Shown: piece by piece, positions 1 through 8,436 of the stretch
How the letters are laid out: each line of letters begins with the position of its first letter
How positions within the stretch are numbered: position 1 is the first letter of the stretch
The notes under the pieces: generated by a model
Told to the model about the DNA's origin: nothing
The model's database searches: none
The model's input: the letters and a program-made list of their open reading frames with translations, nothing else
Made by a program: the position numbers and the translations under genes
NCBI GenBank assembly: GCA_016213825.1
Contig: JACQZP010000026.1
Coordinates: 1-64,000, forward strand
Reading direction: 5' to 3'
From: Acetobacterium woodii
Lineage (GTDB): Bacteria > Bacillota > Clostridia > Eubacteriales > Eubacteriaceae
DNA length: 64,000 nt

Positions 1-9
1 AAATCAAGT

Positions 10-94
10 GGGAGAATGCCCGAGTGGCTAAAGGGGGCGGACTGTAAATCCGTTGACGACGTCTACGATGGTTCGAAACCATCTTCTCCCACCA
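10..94 (+). tRNA. tRNA-Tyr (GTA anticodon)
   Basis: The acceptor arms GGGAGAA (10-16) and TTCTCCC (84-90) pair, followed by discriminator A and an encoded CCA (92-94). The anticodon loop holds CTGTAAATC, giving anticodon GTA for tyrosine. A long variable arm (class II) and the T-loop GTTCGAAAC are visible. The length of 85 including CCA fits tRNA-Tyr. Confidence 0.95.
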
Positions 95-179
95 AAGCTT
101 TATCCCAATTTCAGGGATGAAATTGGTCGGAAGTTGAGCGTAGCGAAACGACAATGACAAAGCAAACGCATTTGAATTG

Positions 180-213
180 AAAACTCATCCAATACGGATG
201 AGAGGAGTTTTCG
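180..213. repeat. Inverted repeat between tRNA genes
   Basis: GAAAACTCATCC (180-191) faces GGATGAG and AGTTTTC (197-213), an imperfect hairpin with a three-base bulge. There is no T-run, so it is not a convincing terminator. It may be a processing or structural element of the tRNA transcript. The rest of 95-253 shows no gene. Confidence 0.4.
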
Positions 214-253
214 ATTAAAATACGATCCTTAACACAACATAATAGTATTTTAT

Positions 254-281
254 GACCCATTAGCTCAGTTGGTATAAGCAG
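254..281 (+). pseudogene. tRNA-Lys 5' fragment (duplicated)
   Basis: The 21 bases 254-274 are identical to the start of the intact tRNA-Lys at 396, covering acceptor strand, D-stem and part of the D-loop. The match then ends in TAAGCA. No anticodon arm, T-arm or 3' acceptor strand follows. The AT-rich bases just upstream also resemble those before the real tRNA-Lys. This looks like a partial duplication of the tRNA 5' half; it cannot make a functional tRNA. Confidence 0.7.
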
Positions 282-395
282 AGAACCAAAAATGCGCGAC
301 CGTAGGAAGTGAACATTTTTGAGTGAATCGCTTAGTTAGGCAAACTTGAGTATTACACAATTGTCTGAAGACAAACATAACTTAATAATTACTAT

Positions 396-471
396 GACCC
401 ATTAGCTCAGTTGGTAGAGCATCTGACTTTTAATCAGGGTGTCGGGCGTTCAAGTCGCCCATGGGTCACCA
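396..471 (+). tRNA. tRNA-Lys (TTT anticodon)
   Basis: Acceptor strands GACCCAT (396-402) and ATGGGTC (461-467) pair, with discriminator A and an encoded CCA (469-471). The anticodon loop CTTTTAA gives anticodon TTT for lysine. The D-loop AGCTCAGTTGGTAGAGC and T-loop GTTCAAGTC are canonical. Confidence 0.95.
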
Positions 472-482
472 TTTTAAAATTT

Positions 483-513
483 AACCGCAGATCATGCGGT
501 TTTTTATTTTTTT
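483..513 (+). terminator. Rho-independent terminator after tRNA-Lys
   Basis: AACCGCA (483-489) pairs with TGCGGTT (495-501) around a short loop and is followed by a T-rich run. It closes the tRNA transcript. Confidence 0.8.
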
Positions 514-557
514 GAAAAAATAAAGTCAAGAGATAACAATAGCTATCTCTTGACTTA
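513..557 (-). terminator. Terminator of the csoR-copA operon
   Basis: AAGTCAAGAGATA (523-535) and TATCTCTTGACTT (544-556) form a perfect 13-bp stem. Read on the minus strand the stem is followed by TTTATTTTTTC, a good T-tract about 35 bases after the csoR stop codon. Confidence 0.8.
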
Positions 558-591
558 TAGAGTAAGTTTTCATTAATATTAAGCGAATAGA

Positions 592-858
592 TTAGCGGTA
601 GTACTTATCAAGGACAAGCATAATTTCATCAATCTTCTCGTCACCAGTACCTTCTTCAAAGGCATCTTTCACACAGGAATTCATATGCTTTTTCAAGATT
701 TCCAGGTTGGTTTTTTTCAGCAGGGCTTGAACTGCCAGGATTTGCTTTGAAACATCAATGCAATAGCGATCACTTTCCACCATTTTGATGATGCCGTCCA
801 ACTGGCCTCGGGCAGTTTTTAGTAGATTAAGTTCAGTTGAACGATCTTTGGTTTCCAT
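592..858 (-). CDS. csoR: Copper-sensing repressor CsoR (DUF156 family)
   Basis: An 88-residue all-helical protein of the CsoR/RcnR family, a copper-responsive repressor that leaves DNA when Cu(I) binds. The Cu(I) ligand set Cys-His-Cys is present: Cys33 in RYCID, then His and Cys in the HMNSC motif near residues 58-62. The N-terminal segment with ARGQLDGI is the family signature. It lies 4 bases downstream of copA on the same strand, so pump and sensor are co-transcribed. The operator it should bind is visible upstream of copA (3477-3496). Length is normal for the family. The Cys-His-Cys pattern favours copper over the nickel/cobalt or formaldehyde sensors of the same family. Confidence 0.9.
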   Translation of the reverse strand: METKDRSTELNLLKTARGQLDGIIKMVESDRYCIDVSKQILAVQALLKKTNLEILKKHMNSCVKDAFEEGTGDEKIDEIMLVLDKYYR

Positions 859-862
859 AAAC

Positions 863-1075
863 TTATTCCGTGATTTGAGAGGCGGGATAGCCGTCTTCTG
901 TTAAAGCAGCAACGACGGTACTGAGATCGACTGATTCAGTTGCCGTAAAAGTAGCCTGACCATCTTCCAGGGATACCAACACATCTTCAATTCCTTCAAA
1001 GCCATTTAATATGCCTTCAACACGTTTAACACAATGCTGACAACTCATGTCATTAACTTTCAATACTATTTTCAT
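863..1075 (-). CDS. Possible separately translated CopZ-like chaperone (internal start in copA)
   Basis: In the copA frame, ATG at 1075-1073 is preceded by AGAAGG seven bases upstream, a better ribosome binding site than many in the window. Translation from it would give a 70-residue HMA protein with MSCQHC, the normal size of CopZ, the cytoplasmic Cu(I) chaperone. The sequence shows the start and the Shine-Dalgarno. That the short product is made is inference. In E. coli a CopZ-like product is made from copA by programmed frameshifting, so there is precedent for the idea but by another route. The alternative is a relic of a gene fusion that no longer initiates. Confidence 0.45.
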   Translation of the reverse strand: MKIVLKVNDMSCQHCVKRVEGILNGFEGIEDVLVSLEDGQATFTATESVDLSTVVAALTEDGYPASQITE

Positions 1076-3463
1076 TTTTTTTCCTTCTTTTTTTACTAGA
1101 TTTTTATCTTGAGTTTTATCTTCAGGCAGTTCTGCCATAGAAACAGTTTGGATATTTTCCTGATGAGTAATTGGTAATATTTTTGTCTTAAATGTTTTTA
1201 ACGATATGGCATTAAGAACAACAGAGACTGAACTCAAACTCATTGCACCGGCTGCAAACATGGGGTTTAATTTCAAACCTAATGGTATGTACAAAATACC
1301 GGCAGCCAGCGGGATTCCAATTACATTGTAAATAAATGCCCAGAACAAATTTTGTTTGATGTTTCTCAGTGTGGCCTTACTTAATTGAATGGCTGAAACA
1401 ATATTCATCAGATCATTTTGCATTAAGACGACATCGGCGGATTCAATAGCGACATCGGTTCCATTTCCGATGGCGATTCCGACATCACTTTGTGCCAGCG
1501 CCGGGGCATCATTAATTCCATCACCTACCATGATGACCTGATGTCCTTGGGACTGAAGATTTTTTATCATCGTTGATTTTTCATGGGGAAGAACATTGGC
1601 AACCACATTGTCAATATTCACCATTTTGCCGATTGCCACGGCCGTTCGTTCATTGTCCCCGGTTAGCATATAAACGTTAATCCCCATGGCCTTAAGCTGG
1701 GCTACAGCCAGGTTGCTATTTTCCTTAATCGTATCAGCTACGGCGATGATACCTTTAACCGATTGATCCCAAGCAATCAATAGGGGTGTTTTTCCCAGAT
1801 CTGACAAGCGTAAATAGTCGGTCATGATGTGTTCAAGTGCTATATAATTTGTTTCCATGAGTTTAATATTTCCGATTAGTACTTCTTTTTCTTCAATATT
1901 ACCTCTGATACCAAAGCCGGAAAGCGCGTCAAAATGTGTGACTTCATACAAATCCAATGCCGATTCAGCAGCTCTTTTAACAATCGCTTCGCTGAGCGGA
2001 TGTTCGGACTTCTTTTCAAGAGACGCCGTCATCCTTAATAATTCATCTTGATCAAGGTTTGACTCATAAAGAATGATATCCGTAATTGAAGGGGAACCGA
2101 CGGTCAGCGTACCGGTTTTATCAAAGACAATGGTATTTGATTTGCCAAGAATTTCCAGAGCCGGTCCGTTTTTAAATAAAATTCCTTTTTCGGCTCCTTT
2201 TCCGGTGCCAACCATAATTGCCGTAGGGGTCGCAAGTCCCAGGGCACAGGGGCAGGAAATAACCAAAACAGATATGGCGGCTGATAAGGCAAAGGATAAA
2301 CCAAAACCGAGAAGCATCCAGACCAAGAAGGTCAGCACTGAAATACCCATGACGACGGGTACAAAGTAGCGACTGATTTCATCAGCGATTCTGGCTATCG
2401 GTGCTTTGGAAGACTGCGCTTCTTCGACTAATTGAATAATTTTACTTAGAGTCGTATCTTGTCCAATTTTGGTCGCTTTAAATTCAAAGGAACCGGTTTT
2501 ATTCATACTTCCAGAAATAACATGATCGTCTTGTGATTTTTCGACTGGTAAACTCTCCCCGGTTAACAGGGATTCATCAACACTGGAATGCCCATTGAGG
2601 ATGATGCCATCGACTGGAATCCGTTCGCCGGGACGGATAATCACCAGATCATCAATTTTTACTTCATCGATGTGAATTTCGACTTCCACATCATTACGCA
2701 ATACCCGAGCGTTTTCGGGGACTAAGGCGATTAGTTTTTCAATCGCCTGGGAAGTTTTTCCCTTGGCTTTTGTTTCAAAAAACTTTCCAAGGGTAATTAA
2801 TACTAAGATAACCGTTGTGGATTCAAAATACAACTCATGAGCGTAGTGGTGAATCAACTCCATATGATCATAGGAGAATCCATAGGCTAAGACGAATAAA
2901 ACCACAACGCCATAAAGAAAAGATGCGCTGGTTCCAACCGCGACCAGAGAGTCCATATTGGGGATCCGTTTAAAAAGAGCTCGAAAGCCATTGGTATAAA
3001 AATGCCGACATAAATAGACCACCGGTAAGGTTAAAAACATCTGGGTTAAAGCATTGATTAAAATGTTCTGCTCACCCGCTAAAAAAGCCGGAATGGTCAA
3101 CCCCAACATCGGTCCCATGGCAAGGTATAAGAGCGGCAGGGTGAAAAAGATCGAAAGGACTAAGCGATTGCGAAGCTCATTTATCTGACTTTGGTAACCA
3201 GTCTCTTTCGACGGCTTGATTATTTTTTTGTTAGTATCACTTAAAATCGGTATTGCTCCATAACCCAGTGCTTCGACGGTTTCGACGATCAGTTGGATTG
3301 AAGCAAGATTAGCATCATAAATAACTAATAAATTTTCGGTTGTGAAATTGATGACGGCTGATTCAACACCATTTATCTGGTTTACTTTACGCTCGATGGC
3401 ACTGGCACATGCTGTGCAGGTCATCCCACTGATACTAAATTGAGTTTTTTCCAATCGATTCAC
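863..3463 (-). CDS. copA: Copper-translocating P-type ATPase CopA with fused C-terminal CopZ-like domain
   Basis: An 866-residue P1B-type ATPase that exports Cu(I) across the cytoplasmic membrane. An N-terminal heavy-metal-associated (HMA) domain carries GMTCTAC (Cys16/Cys19). Next come transmembrane segments, the actuator TGES loop, the CPC metal motif near residue 402, the phosphorylation motif DKTGT near 447, SEHP, and GDGINDAP near 650. The last ~70 residues are a second HMA domain with MSCQHC, starting at a methionine at residue 797. Most CopA proteins carry their HMA domains at the N-terminus. Here the tail looks like a CopZ chaperone gene fused in frame to the pump, joined by a lysine-rich linker, and it keeps its own ribosome binding site. 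csoR follows 4 bases later. The start is next to the operator region. Confidence 0.93.
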   Translation of the reverse strand: MNRLEKTQFSISGMTCTACASAIERKVNQINGVESAVINFTTENLLVIYDANLASIQLIVETVEALGYGAIPILSDTNKKIIKPSKETGYQSQINELRNRLVLSIFFTLPLLYLAMGPMLGLTIPAFLAGEQNILINALTQMFLTLPVVYLCRHFYTNGFRALFKRIPNMDSLVAVGTSASFLYGVVVLFVLAYGFSYDHMELIHHYAHELYFESTTVILVLITLGKFFETKAKGKTSQAIEKLIALVPENARVLRNDVEVEIHIDEVKIDDLVIIRPGERIPVDGIILNGHSSVDESLLTGESLPVEKSQDDHVISGSMNKTGSFEFKATKIGQDTTLSKIIQLVEEAQSSKAPIARIADEISRYFVPVVMGISVLTFLVWMLLGFGLSFALSAAISVLVISCPCALGLATPTAIMVGTGKGAEKGILFKNGPALEILGKSNTIVFDKTGTLTVGSPSITDIILYESNLDQDELLRMTASLEKKSEHPLSEAIVKRAAESALDLYEVTHFDALSGFGIRGNIEEKEVLIGNIKLMETNYIALEHIMTDYLRLSDLGKTPLLIAWDQSVKGIIAVADTIKENSNLAVAQLKAMGINVYMLTGDNERTAVAIGKMVNIDNVVANVLPHEKSTMIKNLQSQGHQVIMVGDGINDAPALAQSDVGIAIGNGTDVAIESADVVLMQNDLMNIVSAIQLSKATLRNIKQNLFWAFIYNVIGIPLAAGILYIPLGLKLNPMFAAGAMSLSSVSVVLNAISLKTFKTKILPITHQENIQTVSMAELPEDKTQDKNLVKKEGKKMKIVLKVNDMSCQHCVKRVEGILNGFEGIEDVLVSLEDGQATFTATESVDLSTVVAALTEDGYPASQITE

Positions 3464-3476
3464 TCCCTTCGAATGA

Positions 3477-3533
3477 CCACCCCATGTGGGGTGGGGTTTA
3501 ATTTATAATATGATGATCAGCATAAATTGTCAA
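3477..3533 (-). promoter_or_regulatory. copA-csoR promoter and CsoR-type operator
   Basis: On the minus strand TTGACA (3533-3528) and TATTAT (3510-3505) are separated by exactly 17 bases. Just downstream, around the transcription start, lies CCACCCCATGTGGGGTGG (3477-3494), a GC-rich palindrome in an AT-rich region. Its CCCAC...GTGGG form closely resembles the known CsoR operator of Mycobacterium tuberculosis. A repressor there would block initiation until copper is sensed. Confidence 0.8.
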
Positions 3534-3626
3534 GTATTAAATGAAATTATGTCTAGTCTTAAGAAAATTATTAAAGAAGAAACATTCGTTATTAAAATAT
3601 TGTATAACAAGAAAAGGTGGTTTTAT

Positions 3627-3983
3627 ATGTTACATAGTGATGACGCCGACATTAACAAGGTGATCCGAGAGATAATCGAACTTGATAAAAAAGCGATCCG
3701 GATAAAAGCAAATGTATCGGAGAAGGCTGATAAAATTTTAGAAAATACGGACATCAATATCAAAGCAAACGAGGCGAGTGAAATTAAAAAAATTCAAGAT
3801 CAAGCCCAAACGAATTACGAAAGTGAGATTAATAAGGCCAAGGATGAACGACTTGCGATCATCAATGCCAAGGAGCAGGAATTAGTTGAAATTCGCCAGA
3901 AGTATGATGCTGAGAAAGAAGAAAAAGCCATGGAAATCTTGGTAGAATTATTCAAAAATCCGGTTAAGATCATGAATAAATAA
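3627..3983 (+). CDS. ntpF: V-type ATPase peripheral-stalk subunit (NtpF/AhaH-like)
   Basis: A protein of about 118 residues, almost wholly charged coiled coil (long runs of Lys, Glu, Ala), as in the NtpF/AhaH peripheral-stalk subunit that pairs with subunit E. I place the start at ATG 3627, because AGGTGG sits six bases upstream. An in-frame extension to 3486 would run through the copA promoter region and has no ribosome binding site. It is the first gene of a nine-gene V-ATPase operon. The identification rests on position and coiled-coil character more than on a catalytic motif. Confidence 0.75.
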   Translation: MLHSDDADINKVIREIIELDKKAIRIKANVSEKADKILENTDINIKANEASEIKKIQDQAQTNYESEINKAKDERLAIINAKEQELVEIRQKYDAEKEEKAMEILVELFKNPVKIMNK

Positions 3984-4014
3984 ATCAAATTCGATAGAAA
4001 AGTGTGAGAATAGA

Positions 4015-5061
4015 ATGTCAAAAAGTAAATATGCCTGTATAAATGCTAAGACCCTAGCCATGAGTGCCCGAAGGCTGCAAGACCATGATTTTTTCGAACT
4101 GATTAAGGCCAGCGATTTGAAAGAAGTGTTTTACTATTTGCGAGACCATACCGATTATGCTCCGTTTATAAAAATGCTGGATTCTGAAAATCTCCATCGA
4201 TCGGATCTTGAGGTACGTTTGAATTATTTAAAAGTGCAGGAAATAGAGAAGTTGCTTTATTATTTATCAGGACCTGATAAATCATTTATCAAGGTATATC
4301 TGGTACGTTTAGAAGTTGAATCCTTAAGAATTTTGATTCGGGGGATAGTCAGAAAAGAAGCTTTAGAATCTTTGCGTGATATGATGGTTTATTCCAAAAA
4401 TCATACAAAAGTCCCCTTTGATCGGCTGTTGCGAGTGAAGGATTGGGACGAATTTAAAAAGCTCCTGGTCGATACCGATTATTATCGAATATTCGAAATT
4501 CATAAGTCACTTGAAACGGAAGCAGAATTAGTGATGATTGAAAAAAAACTGGACCGTTACTACTATGATTTACTAAGAAACCGATTGTTCAAATTAGATA
4601 AAAAGTCAAATCATGAATTAATTGAAGCGCAACAGCGTCATTTTGATTTACTCAATTTAGTGTGGATCTATCGAGGAAAAAAATTTTACAATCTGTCCCG
4701 GGAAGAAATCCTTGCTTATTCGTTAAGAGGAGGATTAAAACTTAATGAGAAGCGGTTAGGCGATTTGGCCGGGACAAAGAATGTCGACGAAATGAAAGCG
4801 CAACTAGTCGATTCGGATTATGCATTTTTATTTAATCACACAAAGACCATCGATTTATATATGGAAAGACGTCAGGAACGTTATCTTTATTATTTGTATA
4901 AGCGATTGTTTAGTGAAGGTGGCGGCAGTTTAGCTCAAGTAGTGGCTTATATTCGGTTGTTGGATTTTGAAGTTGAAGATATTACTTCAATTATTGAGAG
5001 TAAACGCTATCGCATGGGCGAGATTGAAACAAAAAAATACTTAATCAGATCCTTTGATTAG
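4015..5061 (+). CDS. ntpC: V-type ATPase subunit C (central-stalk/rotor cap, NtpC/AhaC)
   Basis: A 348-residue helical protein of the V-ATPase subunit C/d family, which caps the membrane rotor ring and links it to the central stalk. The N-terminal KYACINAKTLAMSARRL segment and the repeated helical Tyr/Leu-rich units are typical (AhaC-like, usually 330-380 residues). It lies between the stalk gene and subunit I. Enterococcus hirae uses the order F-I-K-E-C-G-A-B-D, so subunit C has moved to second place here. No catalytic residues are expected. Confidence 0.85.
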   Translation: MSKSKYACINAKTLAMSARRLQDHDFFELIKASDLKEVFYYLRDHTDYAPFIKMLDSENLHRSDLEVRLNYLKVQEIEKLLYYLSGPDKSFIKVYLVRLEVESLRILIRGIVRKEALESLRDMMVYSKNHTKVPFDRLLRVKDWDEFKKLLVDTDYYRIFEIHKSLETEAELVMIEKKLDRYYYDLLRNRLFKLDKKSNHELIEAQQRHFDLLNLVWIYRGKKFYNLSREEILAYSLRGGLKLNEKRLGDLAGTKNVDEMKAQLVDSDYAFLFNHTKTIDLYMERRQERYLYYLYKRLFSEGGGSLAQVVAYIRLLDFEVEDITSIIESKRYRMGEIETKKYLIRSFD

Positions 5062-5079
5062 TTTGGGAAAGGAGTTTCT

Positions 5080-7050
5080 ATGGCAATCGAAAATGTAATC
5101 ATGATGGATGTAGTGGGAAAAATTAAGCAGGTTGATCAATTTGCCAAAGAAATCTTTCTTTTTAATGATATCCAAATTGTCGATGCCATGCAAGAGATTG
5201 ATGCTGGCCGGTTTATGCTCCCTGTACTCAAGGAAAATATTGGCGAATTGTTGGGGTTTGCCCAGTTGGTATCGGGGGAAACCATGATGGACGAAAGAAA
5301 TTTTACCAAGTTAATTAGCAAGCTCAATGAACTTTATCAGGATTCCCTAAAGCTGGATATGCTTTCGCTGGCAAAAGGTGAGCATCATCTTGAAAAAGCA
5401 CTTTCAATCGTTCAATCATTTGAAATTAATTTAGGGGCTGAGTATCGTGAGATCAGACAAATAAATGAGCGCATGGAAGCCCTGAAGAAAAGCCGGATCG
5501 CCTATTCATATCTGGATGAAATGGATGTTCAAATGAGCGAACTTGATAAGCTGGAAAACTTTTCTTACAGCATCGGTTCAGTGACAAAAGACAATGCCGT
5601 TCGTTTAAAAAGCATCTATAACAGTGTGACTTCAATCGTTTTTCATGTCGGCGATCAGACCGATAATGAAGAAGTTTTTATGATTATCTCACCTAAAGAC
5701 CTGGAGATCGAATCCCAACGGATTTTAAAGGCTCTCAATTATAAACCCATTGAGGGATTTAGTTCTGAATACACTAAAACACCGAAAGAAATAATAAAAT
5801 CGATCGAAAATGAATTGCTTGAACTAAAAGAAAGAACAGTCAGATTATATAAAAATTTAAGTGTTCATTTAGAAGAAAACCGAGGGGAAGCAACGATTAG
5901 TTTTAATACACTTTATCTTTATGGCAATCTGAGCATCATCAAAAAATATATGGCGTTTAGTGATGATAGCTTTTATTTCTCAGGATGGATTTCAAAACGG
6001 GATAAACAGCGGATGGAAGCCATTGGAGCCAAATACCCGGAGCTGATAATGATGTTTTCTGACCCCAAGACGGGCAGTGGTAAGCCGCCGACAAAGATGA
6101 AGAATAACTGGTTGTTTCGGCCCTTTGAGGTGTTAGTAAAAATGTACGGTGTGCCAGCATTTGATGAGCTGGATCCGACCGCCTTTTTAAGCATCACCTA
6201 TATGTTCTGTTTCGGATTTATGTTTGGAGATGTTGGTCAGGGCGTTATCTTGTCCGTTATTGGGTTTATTCTGAGCCGAAAGGGAATCGAACTTGGAAAG
6301 GTGCTGTTGCGTCTGGGAATTTGTGCGGTTTTTTTTGGCTTCATGTATGGCAGTGTGTTCGGCTTTGAAACGATCATTAACCCCATTTGGGTCAGACCCT
6401 TTAATGAAATTAACACGATGCTGTTAACCGCCGTGATTGTCGGGATACTTTTGCTTTTTCTGGCTTATATCTACAGTATTATTAATAAACTCAAGAAAAT
6501 GGAAATTAAAGAAGGTGTTTTTGGAAAAAACGGCATTTGTGGATTTATTTTATACCTGTCAATTCTAGGTCTGGTAGGAGTAAATTTAGGAGTGATCCCG
6601 AATGCCCAGATTATCAATCCGATCTTAATCGGAGTGATAATTCTGATGATCTTTATTGTCCTGATCCGGGAGCCATTGGCAAATTATTTATCAAAACGAA
6701 AACCGCTATATGAGAATGAGTTATCGGAATATTATGTTGAAGGGGGCTTTGAACTTTTTGAGATGCTCCTGGGGATGTTGAGCAATACCCTTTCATTTAT
6801 CCGAATCGGCGCTTTTGCTCTGACCCATGTTGGGTTGTTTATGGCTTTTCAGACACTGGCTGCGATGGCGCAAAACGGCGTCATCAGTGCCGGAATATTG
6901 ATTATTGCAAATCTGTTTATTATTTTACTGGAGGGATTGATTGTTTCAATTCAGGCCTTGAGATTGCAATATTACGAATTATTCAGTAAATATTACACTG
7001 GTGACGGAACGGAGTTTAAACCGATCGATCTGGAAATTAAATTATTATAA
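5080..7050 (+). CDS. ntpI: V-type ATPase subunit I (a-subunit, ion half-channels)
   Basis: A 656-residue two-part protein. The N-terminal ~350 residues are cytoplasmic and charged with coiled-coil stretches; the C-terminal ~300 are hydrophobic with about seven or eight membrane segments. It forms the stator part of the ion path against the NtpK ring. The family segment FGFMFGDVGQG (about residue 380) opens the membrane part, and MLSNTLSFIRIGAFALTH (about 565-582) holds the Arg expected to face the rotor carboxylate. AAAGGAG precedes the ATG. Length is normal (600-700 residues). Confidence 0.93.
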   Translation: MAIENVIMMDVVGKIKQVDQFAKEIFLFNDIQIVDAMQEIDAGRFMLPVLKENIGELLGFAQLVSGETMMDERNFTKLISKLNELYQDSLKLDMLSLAKGEHHLEKALSIVQSFEINLGAEYREIRQINERMEALKKSRIAYSYLDEMDVQMSELDKLENFSYSIGSVTKDNAVRLKSIYNSVTSIVFHVGDQTDNEEVFMIISPKDLEIESQRILKALNYKPIEGFSSEYTKTPKEIIKSIENELLELKERTVRLYKNLSVHLEENRGEATISFNTLYLYGNLSIIKKYMAFSDDSFYFSGWISKRDKQRMEAIGAKYPELIMMFSDPKTGSGKPPTKMKNNWLFRPFEVLVKMYGVPAFDELDPTAFLSITYMFCFGFMFGDVGQGVILSVIGFILSRKGIELGKVLLRLGICAVFFGFMYGSVFGFETIINPIWVRPFNEINTMLLTAVIVGILLLFLAYIYSIINKLKKMEIKEGVFGKNGICGFILYLSILGLVGVNLGVIPNAQIINPILIGVIILMIFIVLIREPLANYLSKRKPLYENELSEYYVEGGFELFEMLLGMLSNTLSFIRIGAFALTHVGLFMAFQTLAAMAQNGVISAGILIIANLFIILLEGLIVSIQALRLQYYELFSKYYTGDGTEFKPIDLEIKLL

Positions 7051-7058
7051 GGAGCTAT

Positions 7059-7502
7059 ATGATGAATGTATTGACGTTTATAACCATTGGCGCGACATTG
7101 CTGGTGCTGGGAACCATTGCTTGGGGCATTTATTTTGTTTACAATGATTGCGATGAATCCCAACGAAAGATGAAACGATTTTTGCGGATTAACCTGACCA
7201 CCTTTATTCCTATCTTGGCCGCCGCGTTTGTTTTTATGGCACCAGGCATCGTTACGGCCGCAACCACTGGTTCAACCAGCGGCATCACCGATGCGGGGTT
7301 AGGCTATATTGCCGCGGCGCTGTCCACCGGTCTTGCCTGTGTCGGGGCTGGGTATGCCGTCGGCGTGGTTGGTTCGGCCGCATTGGGGGCAGTCTCGGAA
7401 GATCCTAAAATATTAGGTAAAACCCTTATTTATGTCGGTCTTGCCGAAGGCGTGGCCATCTATGGCTTAATTATTGCGATTATGATCATTGGCAGTTTAT
7501 AA
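7059..7502 (+). CDS. ntpK: V-type ATPase subunit K (membrane rotor, proteolipid)
   Basis: A 147-residue very hydrophobic protein with about four membrane segments. The last two form the canonical hairpin: a Gly-rich helix (residues 80-111), a polar loop SEDPK, and an outer helix with the ion-binding carboxylate Glu130 in GLAEGVAIYG. The first hairpin (residues 4-27 and 45-68) has no membrane carboxylate, as in V-type rotors with one site per four helices. I see no Gln in the Gly-rich helix and no Ser/Thr right after Glu130, although Tyr135 is present, so the usual Na+ ligand set looks incomplete. This favours H+ or an unusual site, as inference only. Confidence 0.9.
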   Translation: MMNVLTFITIGATLLVLGTIAWGIYFVYNDCDESQRKMKRFLRINLTTFIPILAAAFVFMAPGIVTAATTGSTSGITDAGLGYIAAALSTGLACVGAGYAVGVVGSAALGAVSEDPKILGKTLIYVGLAEGVAIYGLIIAIMIIGSL

Positions 7503-7504
7503 AA

Positions 7505-7822
7505 ATGAAGTCTTATGTAATCAGTGAGAATCGTGATTCGTATTTGGGAATGCAGCTGGCTGGCATCGAAGGGATTTATATCAAAACAAAAGACGAAATT
7601 GAAAAGGCTTTTAAAGCAGCGCTTAAAAACAAAGAAATCGGAATCATTTTTCTAACTGAAAAAGCATCGCTGATGATTGAAGAGTTGGTTTTCGAAGCCA
7701 AGAAAGAACAGTTTACCCCCCTGATCACAGTTATTCCTGATCGCTATGGCTATGCAAGAAGTGAAGGTATGATTACCCGATATATCAAAGAATCGGTAGG
7801 ATTAAAGGATGTGATTAAATGA
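7505..7822 (+). CDS. ntpG: V-type ATPase subunit F (NtpG/AhaF)
   Basis: A 105-residue protein of the V-ATPase F family, the small Rossmann-like subunit bound to the central stalk. The pattern IGIIFLTEKA...LVFEAKKEQFTPLITVIPDR, with a conserved Pro-rich strand end, is characteristic. It starts 2 bases after ntpK and its stop overlaps the ntpE start by 4 bases, which implies translational coupling. Confidence 0.88.
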   Translation: MKSYVISENRDSYLGMQLAGIEGIYIKTKDEIEKAFKAALKNKEIGIIFLTEKASLMIEELVFEAKKEQFTPLITVIPDRYGYARSEGMITRYIKESVGLKDVIK

Positions 7823-8436
7823 TTTCGATAGAAGAAAAACTCCAGGTTTTTACCCAATCACTATTAAGTAAAGAGCGAAAAAATGGGCTGAAAATAATTA
7901 CCGAAGCAAAGAACAAAAAGGCCGAACAGATCGCGGCATCTCAAGAAAGGATCACCAAAGAAAAAAAGGCTCTGGAAAATCGGAATGGTCGCTCGATTTT
8001 TCGTGACCGGAATAAAATTCTGGCGGAAGGAAAAAATAGAGCGAAAACTCTGGAATTAGAAGAACGAAATCGAATTTTATTGGATTTCAATCAGCTGATA
8101 CAGGCAAAAGCAAAAGAGTATTTAACGACAACGGTTTACAGCAAGTATCTTTATGATTGCATCAAGAGCATTCCGGAAATTTTTGGCGATAAAAAACAAC
8201 TGGTTGTCTTTGTCAATAACCAGGATCTCATTCAAATCAAAGAATTATTTAAAAATAACCTTGAGGATTATACGGTGGATTATCGCAAGCTAACAAAAGA
8301 ATCCATCGGTGGATTGATTGTCGAAGATTCAGAACGGATTATTTACTGTGACTTCACCGTGGAGAATTTAATCACGACAAATTATAAATACATCGGGATG
8401 ACATTGAATGCGTTTATGGAAAACAGGGTGGTTTAA
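7819..8436 (+). CDS. ntpE: V-type ATPase subunit E (peripheral stalk)
   Basis: A 205-residue protein with a long charged N-terminal helix (to about residue 110) and a folded C-terminal domain ending in IGMTLNAFMENRVV, as in subunit E, the stator stalk that ties the A3B3 head to subunit I. Its partner coiled coil is the first gene of the operon. Start ATG overlaps the ntpG stop (ATGA), and the stop abuts the ntpA ATG with no gap. Family length is about 200 residues. Confidence 0.88.
   Translation: MISIEEKLQVFTQSLLSKERKNGLKIITEAKNKKAEQIAASQERITKEKKALENRNGRSIFRDRNKILAEGKNRAKTLELEERNRILLDFNQLIQAKAKEYLTTTVYSKYLYDCIKSIPEIFGDKKQLVVFVNNQDLIQIKELFKNNLEDYTVDYRKLTKESIGGLIVEDSERIIYCDFTVENLITTNYKYIGMTLNAFMENRVV

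Noticed and set aside
1857-2369. Open frames on the plus strand inside copA
   Set aside because: Low-complexity shadow frames with no ribosome binding site and no family resemblance.
3486-3626. 47-residue N-terminal extension of the first V-ATPase gene
   Set aside because: It runs through the copA-csoR promoter and operator, is not coiled-coil like the rest, and has no ribosome binding site; ATG 3627 has AGGTGG.
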